Assembly: GCA_016191435.1 (NCBI GenBank)
Contig: JACPOQ010000028.1
Location: 124,001-188,000, forward strand
Length of the DNA: 64,000 nucleotides
Direction: 5' to 3'
DNA from: Chloroflexota bacterium
Lineage (GTDB): Bacteria; Chloroflexota; Dehalococcoidia; Tepidiformales; Tepidiformaceae
Shown here: positions 59,988 through 64,000 of the stretch, piece after piece
Position numbering within the stretch: position 1 is the stretch's first letter
Layout: every line of letters begins with the position of its first letter
Made by a program: the position numbers and the translations under genes
The notes under the pieces: generated by a model
The model's database searches: none
Told to the model about the DNA's origin: nothing
Seen by the model: the letters and a program-made list of their open reading frames with translations, nothing else

Positions 59988-60851
59988 CTAAGCCGCGGCC
60001 CCACTCACGCCGGCAGGCGTCCCGCCGACCATCTCCATCAGTTGGTCCACGTGGCGCAGCAACCGCACCGCGTCCGGCGTGACCGCACGGCCCGAATCCG
60101 GCACCAGATAGCCGGGAAGGATCCCATGCTTCGCACAGAACACATCGGCGGCCGCCACGACGCCCGGGATGGTGTTGTCCGCAACGTGCCCGTGGTGCCT
60201 CGACATCGTCTCCACCACGTCAACGGGCAACCCCCACTTCCGCGCCAGCAACGCGCCGACCTCCATGTGGTCGTATCCCAGCATTTCGCGCTCGATGGTG
60301 GCGAGCGGCACGTCCCGGCGCATCGCCTCGGCGACCGCCTGGTCCACCGCCGCAGGATCCGCGAAGAACATCGCGAGGCTGCCCATGTTGTGGAGGATGC
60401 CCGCGGTGAACGCGCTCGGCACATCCAGCCGCCGCCCCTTGCCCGCCAGCTCCGCCGACTTGAACGCCACCGCAAGCGAGTGCCGCCAGAACGCGTTGAT
60501 GCGGAAGAGCACGTTGAGAGCGTCGCTCGGGTAGTTCCCCGCGATGGCGGCGCTGACGGTGATGTTGCGTGCCTGCACGAAGCCCAGCACCACCAGCGCT
60601 TCCTGCACGGAGGTCACTTCGCGCGAACGCCGGTACGCAGCCGAGTTCACCGCCCGCAACACCGTCGCCGAGAGCCCCGGGTCGGCCGATATCACGAGCG
60701 CGAGGTCCGAAGCCGAGGACTTCGGGTCCTGGGCGACCTGCATCGCGCGGAGCGCTACCACGGGCAACGGCGGCAACGCTTTCACCGCCGCGACGATCGC
60801 CTCGGCGCGCGAAGGCCCGCCCTCGTTCGTGGTATCGGGCTCAACCGTCAT
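59988..60851 (-). CDS. HDOD-domain protein
   Basis: This 287-residue protein has the HDOD fold related to HD phosphohydrolases but usually without full catalytic residues. Visible features are ALPPLPVVALRAMQ, DPGLSATVLRAVNSAAYRRS, TSVQEALVVLGFVQARNITV, and a FTAGILHNMGSLAMFFAD segment where the HD pair of active enzymes is replaced by HN. Such proteins act in signalling. ATG 60851 is preceded by GAGGTG; the frame upstream to 60923 is likely non-coding. It follows a 329-bp gap downstream of the mutase gene. Confidence 0.88.
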   Translation of the reverse strand: MTVEPDTTNEGGPSRAEAIVAAVKALPPLPVVALRAMQVAQDPKSSASDLALVISADPGLSATVLRAVNSAAYRRSREVTSVQEALVVLGFVQARNITVSAAIAGNYPSDALNVLFRINAFWRHSLAVAFKSAELAGKGRRLDVPSAFTAGILHNMGSLAMFFADPAAVDQAVAEAMRRDVPLATIEREMLGYDHMEVGALLARKWGLPVDVVETMSRHHGHVADNTIPGVVAAADVFCAKHGILPGYLVPDSGRAVTPDAVRLLRHVDQLMEMVGGTPAGVSGAAA

Positions 60852-61180
60852 GGGCGCACCTCGGGTCGCGTGGTCTGAACCACCAGTGTCCGGGCGAACC
60901 TCGCGCCGGCGGCATCGGGACATCCCCCAGAATCGAGACAGGGATCCCTCGGAGCGGCGGAGGACCTACGAAGGCCGGGAATGTGCGTTCCCGGCCTCGC
61001 GATGCGTTCGGCGGTCGTAGCCGTCGGCATGTCCAACAGCCGCGCGCTACCGAGTCCCCTGTTGGCCATGCGCTCCCTCGACGCCGTACGCGTACTTGCC
61101 AGTGCGCGCCTCGACCAGCGCCAGACGGAAGGTGGATTCCGGTACCGAAGGACGACTCAACGACGTTTGGTCCGCCCGGC
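60852..61180. other. 329-bp gap between HDOD and mutase genes
   Basis: No gene is convincing here. On the minus strand an open frame from ATG 61069 (MANRGLGSARLLDMPTATTA) has a GAGGGAG just before it, but it contains the perfect inverted repeat at 60973-60996 and has no homologue I recognise. A palindrome AGGGATCCCT lies at 60939-60948. The gap most likely ends the mutase transcript and holds the HDOD promoter. No cobalamin riboswitch core was seen despite the B12-dependent neighbour. Confidence 0.5.
60973..60996 (-). terminator. Strong stem-loop, possible terminator of the mutase transcript
   Basis: GGCCGGGAA and TTCCCGGCC form a perfect 9-bp stem with a 6-base loop (TGTGCG), about 185 bases after the mutase stop in the direction of transcription. 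No poly-T tract follows on either strand, so termination would need help, for example from Rho, or it is a leader structure of the HDOD gene. Confidence 0.4.
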
Positions 61181-62845
61181 CTACACCACCACGCGCTCGC
61201 GGTACTCGCCATAGACCTTGCGCCACATGTTGCAGACTTCCCCGACCGTCGCGCCCGCGTTCACCGCATCGATGATGAACGGCATGGTGTTCGTCTTCTC
61301 TTCCCGGCTGGCGGCTTCCAGGCGCGACAGCGCCTCCGCCCAGCGCTGCTGGTCGCGTTCGGCCTTGTGATTCTTCAGCCGAGCAAGGTGCCGCCGCTCA
61401 CCCTCGGGGTCGAACTGCAGGATGGGGATCTCCAGCGACTCGTCCATCTTGTACTCGTTTACGCCCACGACGATGCGGTCGCGCGTCTCCACTTCGCGCT
61501 GGTGCCGCGACGACGACTCCACCGTCTCACGGTGGAAGTAGCCCGTCTCGATCGCCGGGATGACGCCCCCGAGTGCGTAAATCTGCTCGAAGATCTTGTT
61601 GACGTCGGCTTCCATGTCCGAGGTCAGGCGCTCGACGAAGTACGAACCCCCGAGCGGGTCCACCGTGTTCACGACGCCACTCTCATGCAGGATGACCTGC
61701 TGCGTGCGCACCGCGAGCCGCGCGGCCTTGTCGCTCGGCAGCGCGATCGCTTCGTCCATGGAGTCGGTGTGCAACGATTGTGTCCCGCCCAGCACCGCCG
61801 CCAGCGCCTGGATGGCGACCCGCACCAGGTTGACCTCCGGCTGCTGCTCCGTGAGCGAGACACCCGCCGTCTGAGTGTGGAAGCGCATCAGCCACGAGCG
61901 TTCCTTCTTCGCACCATACTTCTCGCGCATCAGCCGCGCCCAGATACGCCGCGACGCCCGGAACTTCGCGATCTCTTCGAAGAAGTCGTTGTGGCTGTTG
62001 AAGAAGAACGAGATGCGCGGCGCGAAGTCGTCGATGTCCATGCCGCGCGCGAGCGCCCAGCGCACGTACTCCTCGCCGTCCGCGAGTGTGAACGCGAGCT
62101 CCTGCGCGGCGGTCGTGCCGGCCTCGCGGATGTGGTAGCCGCTCACACTCACCGGGTTCCAGAGTGGCATCTCCTTCGTCGCGAATTCGATCGTGTCCGT
62201 CACCAGCCGCATCGATTCTTGTGGCGGGTAGATGTACTCGTTCTGGGCGATGAATTCCTTGAGGATGTCGTTCTGGAGCGTGCCCGCAAGCTTCGCGCGG
62301 GGGATGCCGCGCTTCTCGGCGGCGGCGATGAACAGTGCCCACACCACCGGCGCGGGGCTGTTGATCGTCATGGAGGTCGTGATCCTGTCGAGCGGCAGGT
62401 CCGCGAGCAGCAGGTCCATATCGGCGAGCGAATCGATGGCGACGCCGCAGCTCCCGAATTCGCCTTCCGCCCAGGTCTCATCGTGGTCGTAGCCCATCAG
62501 CGTGGGCATGTCGAACGCGATGGAAAGGCCGTTGTTGCCGGCCTTCAGCAGGTCCTTGTAGCGCTGGTTCGTCTCCTCGGCCGAGCCGAAGCCGCTGAAC
62601 ATGCGGATGGTCCACGGCTTGCCCCGGTACCCGGTCTTGTGGACTCCGCGGGTGTAGGGGTACGACCCGGGCAAGTTGATGTCGCGCTCGTAATCGATGT
62701 CCTCGACATCCGTCGGGTCGTACAGCCGGTCGATGGGGCGGCTGGAGACGGTCATGAACGGCCCGGCGAGCTCCCGCCCCTCATGCAGGACGGACTCGTC
62801 GTACGCCTCGCGAAGCTGGCGGGCGCGGTCCATATCGGTCGTCAT
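61181..62845 (-). CDS. Methylmalonyl-CoA mutase large subunit
   Basis: This B12-dependent isomerase subunit interconverts (R)-methylmalonyl-CoA and succinyl-CoA. It has 554 residues. The chain includes [71 protein letters not shown] and [20 protein letters not shown], typical of the substrate-binding barrel. The cobalamin-binding domain, on a separate small subunit in this class, is not encoded here. ATG 62845 has GGAGG before it. The usual small-subunit and meaB genes are outside the window. Confidence 0.93.
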   Translation of the reverse strand: MTTDMDRARQLREAYDESVLHEGRELAGPFMTVSSRPIDRLYDPTDVEDIDYERDINLPGSYPYTRGVHKTGYRGKPWTIRMFSGFGSAEETNQRYKDLLKAGNNGLSIAFDMPTLMGYDHDETWAEGEFGSCGVAIDSLADMDLLLADLPLDRITTSMTINSPAPVVWALFIAAAEKRGIPRAKLAGTLQNDILKEFIAQNEYIYPPQESMRLVTDTIEFATKEMPLWNPVSVSGYHIREAGTTAAQELAFTLADGEEYVRWALARGMDIDDFAPRISFFFNSHNDFFEEIAKFRASRRIWARLMREKYGAKKERSWLMRFHTQTAGVSLTEQQPEVNLVRVAIQALAAVLGGTQSLHTDSMDEAIALPSDKAARLAVRTQQVILHESGVVNTVDPLGGSYFVERLTSDMEADVNKIFEQIYALGGVIPAIETGYFHRETVESSSRHQREVETRDRIVVGVNEYKMDESLEIPILQFDPEGERRHLARLKNHKAERDQQRWAEALSRLEAASREEKTNTMPFIIDAVNAGATVGEVCNMWRKVYGEYRERVVV

Positions 62846-62980
62846 GGAGCCTCCGGGATTGCTAATGCGGCCAGTGTATCGCAGGACCGCGCCACCCGGC
62901 GCGGTCCTACGAGGCGGCGGGCACCCCGGAGGCTCCGCCGAACCGGCTGATCCCACTGGACCGCCTGGCGGCGCGCCCCG

Positions 62981-64000
62981 CTACACCCGCACGGTGATCT
63001 TGTGCAGGCCCGCTACGCCAGAGGGATGGGGGGAGCGGGATTCCGTGTCCTGGGGCTGGCCCGTGGCGTCGGTGGCGCGCACCACGAGGTCGTGCTTGCC
63101 GGCCCCGAGGTCCAGCGGGAGCTGCCAGCGGCGCCAGCTCAGGGCGCTGGCCGGCGCCTCGAGCTGCGCCTCCCGCCACGTCCGGCCGCCGTCCGTCGAG
63201 AGCTCTACGAGCGCCACGCCGCGGTCGCCGGCCCATGCCACGCCGGCCGCGACCGCCGGTCCCGTGAGGCGTGCGCCATCGCGCGGCGTGTCGATCCGCG
63301 CTCCCGTCCGCATGATGGCTTCGTCGCTCCAGCCCCGCCGTTCCCAGTACCCCTTGCCTGACTCGGCGACGAGTTGCAGGCCAGCCACCCACTTCACACT
63401 CCGCATCCCGTAGCGGCCCGGGAACAGCAGGCGCACCGGATACCCGTGTGCCGGTGGCAACACCTCGCCTCCGAGGGCGTAGGCCACGAGCACGGTCTCC
63501 TGGTCCGCCAGGTCCACGGTTTCGTCGTAGCCGTCGGCGGCCGTTACGCGCAGCGCGGTCGCCGCTGCGGTCGGCGACACAACGTCCAGCAACCGCGCCA
63601 GCGGGAAGCCCACCCAGGCGCCGTTCGAGACGAGTTTCCCGCCGACGGGATTGGAGATGCACTGCAACAGCAGCGGAACCTCCGTCGCCGGCATCGCCCG
63701 GATCTCTTCGAAGCTAAAAGTGCGCGGCGCTTCGACCTCGCCATCGACCTCGAGGCGCCAGCCATCCGCGTCGACCGCCGGCCGGTTGAGGTCGATGTCG
63801 ACCACATAGTGGTCGGCCGGAGCCGTGATGCGCGGCGATAGGCCGCGGACCTCGCTGAAAGCGCCGTCTGAAGCCAGCGTGCTTGTGATTGCCAGGCGTT
63901 CGCGCGGCCGCGGCGCACGCCCGCGGGCCAGCGCCGCGGCGCCGGCCATGACCGCGACCACTCCCAGTGCGCCAGAGGCCGCGACGAATCGGCGGCGTGA
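62981..64000 (-). CDS. Sulfite-oxidase-like molybdopterin oxidoreductase, 5'-truncated by window edge
   Basis: This is the C-terminal 340 residues of a periplasmic molybdopterin oxidoreductase of the sulfite oxidase fold. The Mo-ligating Cys lies in VPLLLQCISNPVGGKL, with GFPLARLLDVV, HGYPVRLLFPGRYGM and RSVKWVAGLQLV following, and a C-terminal Mo-co dimerization domain (VALVELSTDGGRTWREAQLE). The frame continues past base 64000: upstream residues SRRRFVAASGALGVVAVMAG look like a twin-arginine signal. Start and any membrane segments therefore lie outside the window. Export by the Tat genes at 31.7-33 kb is plausible. Confidence 0.85.
   Translation of the reverse strand, partial: SRRRFVAASGALGVVAVMAGAAALARGRAPRPRERLAITSTLASDGAFSEVRGLSPRITAPADHYVVDIDLNRPAVDADGWRLEVDGEVEAPRTFSFEEIRAMPATEVPLLLQCISNPVGGKLVSNGAWVGFPLARLLDVVSPTAAATALRVTAADGYDETVDLADQETVLVAYALGGEVLPPAHGYPVRLLFPGRYGMRSVKWVAGLQLVAESGKGYWERRGWSDEAIMRTGARIDTPRDGARLTGPAVAAGVAWAGDRGVALVELSTDGGRTWREAQLEAPASALSWRRWQLPLDLGAGKHDLVVRATDATGQPQDTESRSPHPSGVAGLHKITVRV

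Noticed and set aside
60848..61069. 73-residue frame MANRGLGSARLLDMPTATTA in the HDOD-mutase gap
   Set aside because: It has a Shine-Dalgarno but includes a perfect hairpin and has no recognisable similarity; chance frame more likely.

Overview
The window is high-GC bacterial chromosome, densely packed with genes that mostly run in short overlapping operons. There are no rRNA or tRNA genes, no insertion sequences and no CRISPR array that I can see. The gene set points to Chloroflexota, perhaps a Dehalococcoidia/Tepidiforma-like aerobe. The evidence is a fused AccD-AccA carboxyltransferase, a giant glycosyltransferase-DUF2298 membrane protein, DUF4012 and sortase genes, F420/LLM-type oxidoreductases, methylmalonyl-CoA mutase and ATP-dependent PEP carboxykinase. 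The phylum is an inference from gene content, not from a marker phylogeny.

Layout. 1-8 kb: the end of a Nudix gene, serS, clpP, a decayed YefM/YoeB toxin-antitoxin locus, typA, an M20 peptidase, a tyrosine phosphatase and a DAHP synthase (aroF). 8-17.4 kb: a YHS protein, then a complex I-like operon of nuoA, a NuoB/NuoD-like fusion, nuoH, J, K, L, M and N. 17.4-24.9 kb: accessory genes (a decayed PNPOx-like gene, two tandem CxxC mini-proteins, two divergent luciferase-like oxidoreductases, a MarR regulator and a membrane-anchored metallopeptidase). 25-36.3 kb, all on the minus strand: housekeeping genes accDA, ftsK, rnj, type-4 UDG, tatC, tatA/B, acpP, nusB, fabG, fabD, rpmF and DUF177. 36.4-43 kb: a CT398-like coiled-coil zinc-ribbon protein followed by a serine-recombinase homologue that has lost its catalytic residues, a Tag-like glycosylase, a matrixin protease, a sortase and a DUF4012 protein. 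43-46 kb: a three-gene type III polyketide set. 46-55.9 kb: an SDR, a CoA-transferase, the 1586-residue membrane protein, gap, a mini zinc ribbon, a HAD phosphatase and a MobA-like nucleotidyltransferase. 56-64 kb: pckA, biotin carrier, carboxyltransferase, HDOD protein, methylmalonyl-CoA mutase and the start-truncated end of a sulfite-oxidase-like molybdoenzyme.

How the genes fit together. The minus-strand block at 33-35.7 kb groups fatty-acid synthesis (fabD, fabG, acpP) with L32 and NusB, and accDA nearby supplies malonyl-CoA. The 56-63 kb block links pyruvate/oxaloacetate/PEP interconversion with methylmalonyl-CoA metabolism. TatC and TatA/B could export the twin-arginine molybdoenzyme at the right edge.

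The two most unusual items are (i) the complex I-like operon, whose pump subunits keep their key Lys/Glu residues while the NuoB/NuoD-like fusion has lost the visible Fe-S and quinone-site residues and nuoC, E, F, G and I are absent, and (ii) the recombinase homologue lacking the Ser and Arg active site and sitting in a two-gene unit with a CT398-like gene. Both calls rest on reading motifs by eye and would need alignment or structure prediction to confirm.
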